A stretch of DNA of 64,000 nt from assembly GCF_004366355.1 (NCBI RefSeq), contig NZ_SODV01000001.1:3100001-3164000 (forward strand), in the 5' to 3' direction. The position numbers were made by a program, and so were the translations under genes. Source of the DNA: Dinghuibacter silviterrae (GTDB lineage: Bacteria; Bacteroidota; Bacteroidia; Chitinophagales; Chitinophagaceae). Positions 42,184-50,912 of this stretch are shown piece after piece; within the stretch, counting starts at the first letter, position 1, and each line of letters begins with the position of its first letter. The notes beneath the pieces are model-generated. The model saw nothing but the letters and a program-made list of their open reading frames with translations. It had not been told where the DNA came from and did no database searches.

Positions 42184-43740
42184 ATGAAACGACTTCTTTT
42201 TGCGGCCCTCCTGTTGCTTATGGGAGAGTGCGGCTTTGCGCAGTTGAAGATCGGCTCCAATCCCAGCACGATCAACAAGTCCTCCATTTTGGAATTGGAA
42301 AGCACCCGCCAGGGTCTTTTGTTGCCCAGGATTCCCGGGGCCAACCTGACGACAGCCCCCCTGAGTACGGCACCGGACGGGATGATCATATATGTGACCG
42401 ATTCCACCAGCCTGTTTATCCGGAAAAACGGCCTCTGGCAACGGATGTCCGCAGACAGCGTCGCCAACGCCAAAAACTGGAACACCACGGGGAATGCCGG
42501 GCTGGATTCCACGGTGAACTTCCTGGGGACCACCGACGCACAACCGCTGATCGTAAAGACAAACGGGGCGGAGCGTTTGCGGGTCACGTCCAACGGGAAC
42601 CTGAAAGTTGCTTCGGGTACGGTCCCGGTCGGGTCCAACCAGGTCCAGGTGATGGTGATCGACACCTCGACGGGGACCATCGTGCAACGGTCCTTGTCCG
42701 CGGCGGCCTTTGACAACGCCATTGTGTCGTTGAACGGTCTCCGGGACTCGGTACAGAACTTTGCCGTCGACAGTGCCCAGACCACGGACTTTACCATTAC
42801 GTCCTCCAATGGGGTGCATACGTTCAACATCCCCACCCAGAACGGGAACGGCGTCACCTCCCGGGGGTTGTTGAGTTATCACGACTGGTTGCGCTTCGAT
42901 TCCGCCTATCGCTTCCAGATCCTGCATACGTTGTTTTCCACCGCCCCGGACTCGACCGGGATGACTTTGTCCAACGGAACCCTCATCCTCCACGCGGCGG
43001 ACGCCACCCACCCGGGGGGCGTGGACACCACCACCCAGACCTTCGGGGGCGCCAAGACCTTTAACGGGAACGTTGTGGCCAACCAGAACGCGACCGTCAA
43101 CGGCAACCTGGTGCTGACCAATACCCCCCAGGCACCCGCCAACGACAGCGTGAGCGTGCTGATCCAGGCGGCCAACGGGACCGTCCAGCAACGCACCATC
43201 GGCCTGGCGGCCTTCAAGCAGCTTGTGACGGGCACCGACTCGGGGACCGTAAAGGATATCCACATCGACAGCAGCTCCGCCACCCAGACCGTGATCGACA
43301 TCCCTGATGCCAGTCCAACCGTCAGGGGCGTCGTCAACCACACGAGCGGACAGTCGTTTGGCGGGTACAAGAACTTCAAGGATTCCCTCGCGGTGGGATT
43401 GGCCACGGGGACGACCGCCAATTCCACCTTCCAGGTCAACGGGTCGATCGGGTCCAACATCACCAAGGTCACCGGGAACTATACGGTCGCGGCCACCGAC
43501 AACACGGTGCTCGCCGACGCCACCTCGGCCGCCATCACCATCACCCTTCCCAACCCCGGCACGATCAACGGACGGATCTATACCATCAAAAAGATCGGTA
43601 CCGGCGGGATCGACAACGCGCTGACCATCACCCCCACGTCCGGCACGATCGACGGGGGCGCCAACTACATCATCTACAACGACTGGACCTTTGTTTGCCT
43701 CCAGACCGACGGCACCAATTGGTATGTGATCAAGAAATAA
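42184..43740 (+). CDS. Secreted fibre-like repetitive protein
   Basis: A 518-residue exported protein (MKRLLFAALLLLMGECGFAQ). It opens with the head motif KIGSNPSTINKSSILELEST and GLLLPRIPGANL, shared with the giant protein coded one base downstream. The middle is Asn/Thr/Gly-rich beta sequence, ending with a compact domain (ITLPNPGTINGRIYTIKKIG, DWTFVCLQTDGTNWYVI) like phage tail-fibre tips. The ATG at 42184 starts the signal peptide. The upstream in-frame ATG codons lie in the promoter leader. Surface-fibre role is inferred. Confidence 0.8.
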   Translation: MKRLLFAALLLLMGECGFAQLKIGSNPSTINKSSILELESTRQGLLLPRIPGANLTTAPLSTAPDGMIIYVTDSTSLFIRKNGLWQRMSADSVANAKNWNTTGNAGLDSTVNFLGTTDAQPLIVKTNGAERLRVTSNGNLKVASGTVPVGSNQVQVMVIDTSTGTIVQRSLSAAAFDNAIVSLNGLRDSVQNFAVDSAQTTDFTITSSNGVHTFNIPTQNGNGVTSRGLLSYHDWLRFDSAYRFQILHTLFSTAPDSTGMTLSNGTLILHAADATHPGGVDTTTQTFGGAKTFNGNVVANQNATVNGNLVLTNTPQAPANDSVSVLIQAANGTVQQRTIGLAAFKQLVTGTDSGTVKDIHIDSSSATQTVIDIPDASPTVRGVVNHTSGQSFGGYKNFKDSLAVGLATGTTANSTFQVNGSIGSNITKVTGNYTVAATDNTVLADATSAAITITLPNPGTINGRIYTIKKIGTGGIDNALTITPTSGTIDGGANYIIYNDWTFVCLQTDGTNWYVIKK

Positions 43741-43741
43741 G

Positions 43742-46700
43742 ATGACACGGAAGCTGTTTTTGTGGGTTCTTTCCCTCCAGTGTCTGGTGGCGGAAGGTCA
43801 GCAGCTCAAACTGGGAAACAACCCGTCGACCATCAACAAATCCTCCCTGCTGGAGCTCGAAAGCAACAACCAGGGTCTTTTGCTGACGCGCATCCCGGAT
43901 ACGACCCTCGTCCCCCTGACCACGGCGCCGACGGGGACGTTGATCTTTTTCAACGGGGACAGCAGCTTCCGGTTGCGCAAGGGGGGGCGGTGGCAGACCG
44001 TCAGCTTATCGGGGTTGCCCTGGCTGTTGGGGGGGAATACGCTTTCCGGCGTGCAGAATTTTGGGACGCTTAGCAGCACGGATCTGCCGTTTGTCACCGG
44101 GAGCACCGAGCGGATGCGGCTGACCAGCGGCGGCTTTCTCGGGATCGGGACGACAACGCCTTCCACGGCCCTGCACGTGTTTGGGATGAACCCGCTCACG
44201 CTGACCGGCGTTCAGGCGGGCGCCGCCACCGATAGCGTGCTCACGATCACCGGAGGGCTGGTGCGCAAGCTCGCGACCTCGAACTTTGAACTCAGCGGGA
44301 GCGACTGGAACCTCTTAGGTAACGGCTCGACCAACGGCGCCACGAATTTTCTCGGGACGACGAACAGCGTCGGGCTGCACCTACGGACCAATAACGTGGA
44401 GCGGATGTACCTGGACAGCGTAAACGGAACCGTAGGGATCGGAACCAATACGTTTACGGCGGCGGCCCCGGAAAAGCTGTTGGTCAACGCGGGTACGACC
44501 ACTTCTTACAACGCCATCGTGGCGCGGGGCACCGTCGCGAATTATTTCCAGCTGAACATCAACAACCAGAGCAATAATTCGGGCGCAAGCTCTGACGTGG
44601 TAGCGACGGCGGACAACGGGACGGAGTCGGTGAACTATGTAGACCTGGGCATCAATTCGAGCCAATACAATACGTCTTCGATCACGGGCGGGCCCGACAA
44701 TGCCTATCTGTACAGTACAGGAAACGATTTTGTGATCGGGAATGCGTCGTCCGGGTACAACCTGCGGTTTTTCACCGGGGGTACCGCCAGTACGAACGAG
44801 GCGATGCGGGTTACCGGTAGCGGGTTGGTTGGGATAGGGACAACGGCGCCCGCCACGGCCCTGCACGTTTTCGGGACGAACCCGCTCACGTTGACGGGTG
44901 TGCAGACGGGCGCAACGACGGACAGTGTCCTGACGATTGCGAGCGGGCTCGTCCGCAAACTGCCCGCGACCAACTTCTTGTCCTCGGGGACCGCCTGGTT
45001 GTTGGGCGGAAATTCGCTTTCGTCCGTTCAAACGCTGGGTACCAACAACGCCTACGACCTGCCTTTTGCCACCAACAATACCGAGCGGATGCGGCTCACG
45101 AGTGGGGGCAACCTGGGCATCGGGATAACGACACCCGCCGCTCCCTTGCACGTGCTGACCACCAATGGGACCGTGCTTTTCCTGCAAACCACGACGGGGG
45201 GTGGGGGGACGGGAACGGCCAACATTCTTTTCAAAACGTACAGCGGTACCTCCAACCCTAACGGAATGGTGGGGGTGCTCGATGACGGCAACTATTCGGC
45301 GCACCTGCTTTTTTCTACAAAAATACCCGGTGCGGACGCCAACGCGCTGTCGGAGCGGATGCGGATCACCAGCAGCGGCAGTGTCGGCATCGGAACGACG
45401 ACGCCCGGGCAAAAGCTGGACGTCAACGGGACCATCGTATCCTCGGCGACGACCTATCCCAATTATGCATACAACTCCGCCAACCGGATGGCCTTCGGCG
45501 AGACGAACGTACCCGCCAACGAGACGGGCAGCGTCGTCCAGTACGGGTCGGGCAGCAGCAGCCGGAACCTGTTGTTTGCGTTTACAAAAACAAACGTCAA
45601 TACCTCGTTCTTAGGCAACGACGGGACCCAGATGATGCTGGGGTCGGAGGCATCGATCCCCATTACTTTCCGTACCGGCCTCGTCTATACGGCGACCAGC
45701 ATCATGGCGTCGGGCACCGAGGTGATGCGGCTGACCAGCGGCGGATTCCTGGGCATCAATACGACGACACCGTCTACCTATCTGCATGTCTTTGGCACCA
45801 ACCCGCTCACGTTGACGGGGGTGCAGACGGGGGCGACGACCGACAGTATGCTAACGATCACGAACGGGCTGGTGCGGAAGCTGCCCGCGGCGAACTATGT
45901 GACAAACCTCAGCAGCAGCCTGAGCGGATATAATGTGACCATCAACTCGTCGACGGGGAGCGGTACTTCTTTTGCCTTGCCCAAGGATTCCCTGAGCCGG
46001 TTGCTGGACGTGGCACTGGCGAGCCTGTCCAACGGGCAACTGCTGCAATACAACGGGTCGCAATGGGTCAATGTGACGCCTTCCTACGTTTCTTCAGGGA
46101 CCGCCTGGCTGTTGGGCGGCAATACGCTTTCCGGTGTGCAGAATTTTGGGACGCTTAGCAGCACGGATTTGCCGTTTGTCACCGGGAGCACCGAGCGGAT
46201 GCGGCTGACCGCCGGTGGGTTCCTTGGGATCGGGACAACGACGCCCTCCACGGCCCTGCACGTTTTTGGGACAAACCCGCTCACGCTGACGGGGGTGCAG
46301 ACGGGCGCAACGACAGACAGCATGCTCACCATCACGAACGGGCTGGTGCGGAAGCTGCCCGCGGCGAACTATGTGACCAATTTGAGCAACAGCGTGAGCG
46401 GGTATAATGTAACGATCAATTCATCGACGGGGAGCGGGACTTCATTTGCGTTGCCGAAGGACTCGCTGAACCGGTTGCTGGACGTGACATTTACGAGCCC
46501 GTCCAATGGGCAATTGTTGCAATACAACGGCACGAAATGGGTCAACGTGACGCCGTCCTACGTGTCGTCGGGCACCGCCTGGCTACTAGGGGGGAACACC
46601 ATGACGGGTATTCAGACCCTCGGGACGAGCAATGCCTATGACTTGCCGTTCGTGACGAACAATACCGAGCGGATGCGGCTGACCAGCGGCGGCTTTCTCG

Positions 46701-49321
46701 GGATCGGGACGACGACGCCCTCCACGGCCCTGCACGTCTTCGGGACGAACCCGCTCACGCTGACGGGGGTGCAGACGGGCGCTACGACCGACAGTGTATT
46801 GACCATCACAGGGGGGCTGGTGCGCAAGCTGGCGACCTCGAATTTTGAACCGGGTGGCGTCGACTGGAACCTCTTCGGCAACGGTTCCACCAACGGGATC
46901 GCCAACTTTCTCGGTACGACGAACAGCGTGGGGCTTCACATCCGGACGAACAACGTGGAGCGGATGTACCTGGACAGCGTCAACGGGACGGTGGGGATCG
47001 GGACCAATGCGTTTACAGCGGCGGCGCCGGAAAAGTTGTTGGTCAACGCGGGTACGACCACCTCTTACAACGCCATCGTGGCACGGGGCACGGTCGCGAA
47101 TTACTTCCAGTTGAACATCAACAACCTGAGCAATAACGCCGGCGCCAGTTCGGACGTGGTGGCGACGGCGGACAATGGAACGGAGTCGGTGAACTACGTA
47201 GACCTGGGGATCAATTCGAGCCAGTACAATACGTCGTCGATCACGGGTGGGCCGGACAACGCCTATCTGTACAGTACGGGCAACGATTTCGTTATTGGCA
47301 ATGCGTCGACGGGCTACAACCTGCGTTTTTTTACCGGGGGGACCGCGAGCACCAATGAGGCGATGCGGATAACCGGTAGTGGGCTGGTGGGCATCGGGAC
47401 AACGGCACCGGCGACGGCCCTGCATGTGTTCGGGACGAACCCGCTGACATTGACGGGGGTGCAGACGGGCGCCACGACGGACAGCATGCTGACGATCACC
47501 AACGGGCTGGTGCGGAAACTGCCCGCGGCAAATTATGTGACGAACCTGAGCAGCAGCGTCAGCGGCTATAATGTGACGGTCAATTCGTCGACCGGGAACG
47601 GGACGTCTTTTGCGTTGCCAAAGGACTCGCTGAGCCGGTTGCTAGACGTGACACTGGCGAGTGCTTCCAGTGGGCAACTGTTGCAATACAATGGTACGAA
47701 ATGGGTCAATGTGACGCCCACCTATCTGACGACGACGGGATTGACGGCGGGTTCGATACCGTTTGCCGGGACGGGCGGCGCGCTCCGGCAAAATAACGCC
47801 TCCCTTTTCTGGGACTCCACCAATGTCCGGCTGGGCGTCGGTACGAATACACCCGGGTCCGATTTTACGGTTTACCAAAGCACGGGTGCGACGAGCAAGG
47901 GGATCCGCCTGACGGGGAATTCGATCGGCGGGACCAATACCGGCACCGGGGCCGCCATGGTATTGGGGTTCAACCAAACAAACAACAAGCAGTTATGGTT
48001 GGGAGACCCAGACTATATGGGGAACGTCAACGGTACGTTTATCCGCATGTCCACGAGCAATGGCTCCACCATCCTTGACGCCATTTCCGGGGACAACAGC
48101 ACACGGCGGCCTATCCGGGTAGGGTATGGGAATGACGCGCTTTCCACGGTCATCCTCGGGGATGACGGGGTCTCGACGACGCCTTCGTCTTATGTCTGGG
48201 ATTACAGCAACATGGCCATCGGGAGCGGCTACCGAAGCAGCGCGGCGCCCACCAACGGACTCCTGGTACAGGGGAATGTGGGGATCGGGACACCCTCGCC
48301 GGCGACCGTCCTGCACGTCTTTGGGACAAACCCCCTGACCCTGACCGGCGTCCAGGCGGGCGCCACCACGGACAGCCTGCTCACGATCACCAGCGGGCTG
48401 GTGCGCAAACTGGCGACTTCGACCTTTGAGCCCAGCGGGGTGGACTGGAATCTTAGCGGCAACGGCTCCACCAGCGGGACCACTAACTTTCTCGGTACGA
48501 CCAACAACGTAGGGCTGCACATCCGGACGAACAACGTGGAACGGATGTACCTGGACAGCGTCAACGGGACGGTGGGGATCGGGACCAATACGTTTACGTC
48601 GGGTGCTGCCGAAAAGTTGCTGGTCAATGCGGGTACGACCACTTCATACAACGCCATCGTGGCGAAGGGAACGGTCGCCAATTACTTCCAGCTGAACATC
48701 AACAACCTGAGCAATAACTCCGGCGCTAGTTCGGATGTGGTGGCCACGGCGGACAACGGGACCGAGTCGGTGAACTATGTGGACCTGGGGATCAATTCGA
48801 GCCAGTACAATACCACCTCGATCACGGGTGGGCCGGACAACGCGTATCTCTATAGCACGGGCAACGATTTTGTCATCGGGAACGCAACCTCGGGGCACAA
48901 CCTGCTTTTTTTTACCGGGGGTACGGCGACCACCAACGAGGCGATGCGGATCAACAGCAGCGGGCAGGTGGGGATTGCCAATACCAGCCCGGCGGCGAAC
49001 CTGGATGACGGGGGGACGTTTAAGCTGGGGAGTAGCGGGACGGTGTTGAATGACGTAATCAAGGGATCGTATACCGTCAATGGCAGTGGGATTGCGGTGC
49101 CCGCGTCAGGGGGCACCATTACGCAACAAATCAACATTAACACCGTTGCCCTTCACTCCACGGTCATGGTATCCCCGGAAACGGCCCTGCCAAACGGTGT
49201 GGCGATTGCGTTTGCGTATTGCAATCAGGCGGGCAAAGTGACGATCGGCTTTATCAGTTCGACGCTTCTGGGTGCAACGATCCCGTCGGGCACCGTCTTC
49301 GACATCACCATCATCCAGTGA
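43742..49321 (+). CDS. Giant secreted beta-repeat protein (1859 residues)
   Basis: Signal peptide MTRKLFLWVLSLQCLVAEG precedes the head motif KLGNNPSTINKSSLLELESN and a repeat region to about residue 1750. Seven copies of LHVFGTNPLTLTGVQ (starting at 44171, 44861, 45782, 46256, 46730, 47420, 48311) alternate with ERMRLTSGGFLGIGTTTP units. Long modules carry NNVERMYLDSVNGTVGIGTN and SSDVVATADNGTESVNYVDL. The C-terminus (VNGSGIAVPASGGTITQQ to FDITIIQ) is unique. Sequence style matches trimeric fibre or tail-spike-like proteins, but there is no peptidase/chaperone tail. Likely a cell-surface fibre. The stop overlaps the GTG start of the next gene. Confidence 0.85.
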   Translation: MTRKLFLWVLSLQCLVAEGQQLKLGNNPSTINKSSLLELESNNQGLLLTRIPDTTLVPLTTAPTGTLIFFNGDSSFRLRKGGRWQTVSLSGLPWLLGGNTLSGVQNFGTLSSTDLPFVTGSTERMRLTSGGFLGIGTTTPSTALHVFGMNPLTLTGVQAGAATDSVLTITGGLVRKLATSNFELSGSDWNLLGNGSTNGATNFLGTTNSVGLHLRTNNVERMYLDSVNGTVGIGTNTFTAAAPEKLLVNAGTTTSYNAIVARGTVANYFQLNINNQSNNSGASSDVVATADNGTESVNYVDLGINSSQYNTSSITGGPDNAYLYSTGNDFVIGNASSGYNLRFFTGGTASTNEAMRVTGSGLVGIGTTAPATALHVFGTNPLTLTGVQTGATTDSVLTIASGLVRKLPATNFLSSGTAWLLGGNSLSSVQTLGTNNAYDLPFATNNTERMRLTSGGNLGIGITTPAAPLHVLTTNGTVLFLQTTTGGGGTGTANILFKTYSGTSNPNGMVGVLDDGNYSAHLLFSTKIPGADANALSERMRITSSGSVGIGTTTPGQKLDVNGTIVSSATTYPNYAYNSANRMAFGETNVPANETGSVVQYGSGSSSRNLLFAFTKTNVNTSFLGNDGTQMMLGSEASIPITFRTGLVYTATSIMASGTEVMRLTSGGFLGINTTTPSTYLHVFGTNPLTLTGVQTGATTDSMLTITNGLVRKLPAANYVTNLSSSLSGYNVTINSSTGSGTSFALPKDSLSRLLDVALASLSNGQLLQYNGSQWVNVTPSYVSSGTAWLLGGNTLSGVQNFGTLSSTDLPFVTGSTERMRLTAGGFLGIGTTTPSTALHVFGTNPLTLTGVQTGATTDSMLTITNGLVRKLPAANYVTNLSNSVSGYNVTINSSTGSGTSFALPKDSLNRLLDVTFTSPSNGQLLQYNGTKWVNVTPSYVSSGTAWLLGGNTMTGIQTLGTSNAYDLPFVTNNTERMRLTSGGFLGIGTTTPSTALHVFGTNPLTLTGVQTGATTDSVLTITGGLVRKLATSNFEPGGVDWNLFGNGSTNGIANFLGTTNSVGLHIRTNNVERMYLDSVNGTVGIGTNAFTAAAPEKLLVNAGTTTSYNAIVARGTVANYFQLNINNLSNNAGASSDVVATADNGTESVNYVDLGINSSQYNTSSITGGPDNAYLYSTGNDFVIGNASTGYNLRFFTGGTASTNEAMRITGSGLVGIGTTAPATALHVFGTNPLTLTGVQTGATTDSMLTITNGLVRKLPAANYVTNLSSSVSGYNVTVNSSTGNGTSFALPKDSLSRLLDVTLASASSGQLLQYNGTKWVNVTPTYLTTTGLTAGSIPFAGTGGALRQNNASLFWDSTNVRLGVGTNTPGSDFTVYQSTGATSKGIRLTGNSIGGTNTGTGAAMVLGFNQTNNKQLWLGDPDYMGNVNGTFIRMSTSNGSTILDAISGDNSTRRPIRVGYGNDALSTVILGDDGVSTTPSSYVWDYSNMAIGSGYRSSAAPTNGLLVQGNVGIGTPSPATVLHVFGTNPLTLTGVQAGATTDSLLTITSGLVRKLATSTFEPSGVDWNLSGNGSTSGTTNFLGTTNNVGLHIRTNNVERMYLDSVNGTVGIGTNTFTSGAAEKLLVNAGTTTSYNAIVAKGTVANYFQLNINNLSNNSGASSDVVATADNGTESVNYVDLGINSSQYNTTSITGGPDNAYLYSTGNDFVIGNATSGHNLLFFTGGTATTNEAMRINSSGQVGIANTSPAANLDDGGTFKLGSSGTVLNDVIKGSYTVNGSGIAVPASGGTITQQININTVALHSTVMVSPETALPNGVAIAFAYCNQAGKVTIGFISSTLLGATIPSGTVFDITIIQ
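44132..44970 (+). repeat. Long coding repeat, copy A
   Basis: About 839 bases from FLGIGTTTPSTALHVFG to GLVRKLPATNF, matching copies B and C with high DNA identity. The shared marker GAGCGGATGTACCTGGACAG begins at 44399. Confidence 0.8.
45782..46729 (+). repeat. Tandem 474-bp coding repeat, two units
   Basis: Units begin at 45782 and 46256 with CTGCA-GT-TTTGG and are each exactly 474 bases (158 codons), covering LHVFGTNPLTLTGVQTGATT, VTNLSSSLSGYNVTINSSTG, ALPKDSLSRLLDVALAS and SSGTAWLLGGN. The next similar unit starts at 46730. Confidence 0.85.
46691..47529 (+). repeat. Long coding repeat, copy B
   Basis: Same content and length as copy A at an offset of 2559 bases (853 codons). The marker GAGCGGATGTACCTGGACAG begins at 46958. 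Confidence 0.8.
48272..48990 (+). repeat. Long coding repeat, copy C
   Basis: A shorter third copy at an offset of 1581 bases from B. It ends by replacing the final LHVFG unit with the unique C-terminal region (NTSPAANLDDGGTFKL). Confidence 0.75.
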
Positions 49322-50883
49322 CCTGCGCCAAAACGATATGGCCCCTTTGCGTGCTGGCGCTGCTGCGCACAAGCACCGCCGCTGCGCAAGTGTACCTCCC
49401 CCCCGGTGCCGACCTCACCGTCCACCCCGGCGACACGGTCGCCATCTTCGGCAACGTCCTCAACAGCGGCCGCTGGGGCACCCTCAACGGCGCCGCCATA
49501 AATTTCTACGGCACCGAGTGGCAAAATGGCGCGGGAGGGCAAATGCCGGATGAGGCTTATTATGGCCTGGACACGACCCAGGGCGCCGGCGGCATTTTCC
49601 GGTTCATCCAAAGCAGCCCGCAATATGTAACGGGGGCGTATAACGAAGCAACCGGGCAGGGCCCGGGCTTCCCAGGTATAAGCATCGCCAACACCGAAGG
49701 CCTCATCCTGGAACCCGGCTCGGATGTAAAAATCCGGCATAGCCTGAACTTTGAAACCGGATACGTTTTCTTGAATGGGAACAACCTCAACATGAGCCAT
49801 GGCAGCACCATCACGGGCTACTCCGACCGGCAATTCGTGGTCACCGGCCTGGAACCCAATGGCGGTAGCCTTTACCGGGAGTCGCTGACCCAAAACGACA
49901 ACCTGGTCGTTTTTCCGGTGGGCGCTTACCCGGGGAGTTATTCACCCCTGGCGCTCCAATCGCATACGGCCTACCCGATGACATTTCACGCGCGGGTGTT
50001 TGACAGCGTCTATAGTAACGCGACCTCGGGGACGACGAACCCGGAAACGGTGGTGCTGAAGACGTGGAACGTGGGGCAGCCGGGGCTGAACATCGGTGAT
50101 GTGTCGGTCTGGCTCCAGCACGATATAGGAGACGAGGGGCGGTTTTTCCCGTTGCACCGGGACAGCAGCTATATCTCCCTGTTTACGGGCAACGATTGGG
50201 ATACCACCGGACCGAAAGGGGTGCTGAACCCGGGGACGCTGACGACGGGGGCGCAGTTGCCGAGCACGTTTGCCAACCTAAGGGATTTTACAAGCGTGCT
50301 CCTGGCGAATGCGTACCTGTCGGTGGCGGAACAGACGCCGGCGGACGCCCAGTTGGAGTTCCAGGCGTACCGGCAGACGATCCGGCTGGTCAGGACGTTC
50401 TGGATCACGCAATACGAACGCAGCGTGGCGCACTATGAATTGCAAAGAAGAAGGGCGGACGAGGACAGTTTTTATACGGTGGCGGTGGTGCCGACCCAAA
50501 CGGCCAACGGGACCAGCACGACCCCGGTGCGGTATGACCAGGAGGACGACGACTATTACGGGGACGTCACGTATTACCGGGTAAAGATCGTGGGGCAGGA
50601 CGGGCACACCGGTTATTCGGTGGTCCGGCTGGTGCCGCCGTTCGTGGCGATCGTTTGTTCGCCCGACCCGGCGGTGGGCTTCTTTACCGTGAATACGTTT
50701 GGGTTCAACCGCGTGCTCCGGATGGAGTTGTATGACCGGGCGGGTCAGCGGGTCGGCCAATACGAGGTCAACGGCACCGCGACCATATCGGTGCCCTGGT
50801 TGCCGGCGGGGATGTATGTGCTGGCGTTCTACGATCAGAATCGATTGGTTTCCACGCAAAAAATCATCCTTTTACGTAAGTAA
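49318..50883 (+). CDS. Secreted protein with T9SS-type C-terminal sorting domain
   Basis: A 521-residue protein from a GTG overlapping the previous stop (GTGA). Its signal peptide reads TIWPLCVLALLRTSTAAAQ. The body is beta-rich with no catalytic motif seen. The last 80 residues (CSPDPAVGFFTVNTF, LRMELYDRAGQRVGQYEVNG, VPWLPAGMYVLAFYDQNRLV, QKIILLRK) have the pattern of type A sorting domains recognised by the type IX secretion system. It is thus likely attached to or released from the cell surface. It may anchor or organise the fibre proteins encoded upstream. Confidence 0.8.
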   Translation: MTCAKTIWPLCVLALLRTSTAAAQVYLPPGADLTVHPGDTVAIFGNVLNSGRWGTLNGAAINFYGTEWQNGAGGQMPDEAYYGLDTTQGAGGIFRFIQSSPQYVTGAYNEATGQGPGFPGISIANTEGLILEPGSDVKIRHSLNFETGYVFLNGNNLNMSHGSTITGYSDRQFVVTGLEPNGGSLYRESLTQNDNLVVFPVGAYPGSYSPLALQSHTAYPMTFHARVFDSVYSNATSGTTNPETVVLKTWNVGQPGLNIGDVSVWLQHDIGDEGRFFPLHRDSSYISLFTGNDWDTTGPKGVLNPGTLTTGAQLPSTFANLRDFTSVLLANAYLSVAEQTPADAQLEFQAYRQTIRLVRTFWITQYERSVAHYELQRRRADEDSFYTVAVVPTQTANGTSTTPVRYDQEDDDYYGDVTYYRVKIVGQDGHTGYSVVRLVPPFVAIVCSPDPAVGFFTVNTFGFNRVLRMELYDRAGQRVGQYEVNGTATISVPWLPAGMYVLAFYDQNRLVSTQKIILLRK

Positions 50884-50912
50884 ATTGTACATTAGGGTCC
50901 ACCCATTATCCG

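Noticed and set aside
43742-49321. Possible CRISPR array or satellite because of the many repeats
   Set aside because: The repeats are long, in frame, and encode related protein segments; spacing is not that of repeat-spacer units.
42184-50883. Prophage tail-fibre region
   Set aside because: Fibre-like proteins are present, but no capsid, terminase, portal, integrase or lysis gene is near, and all have export signals.
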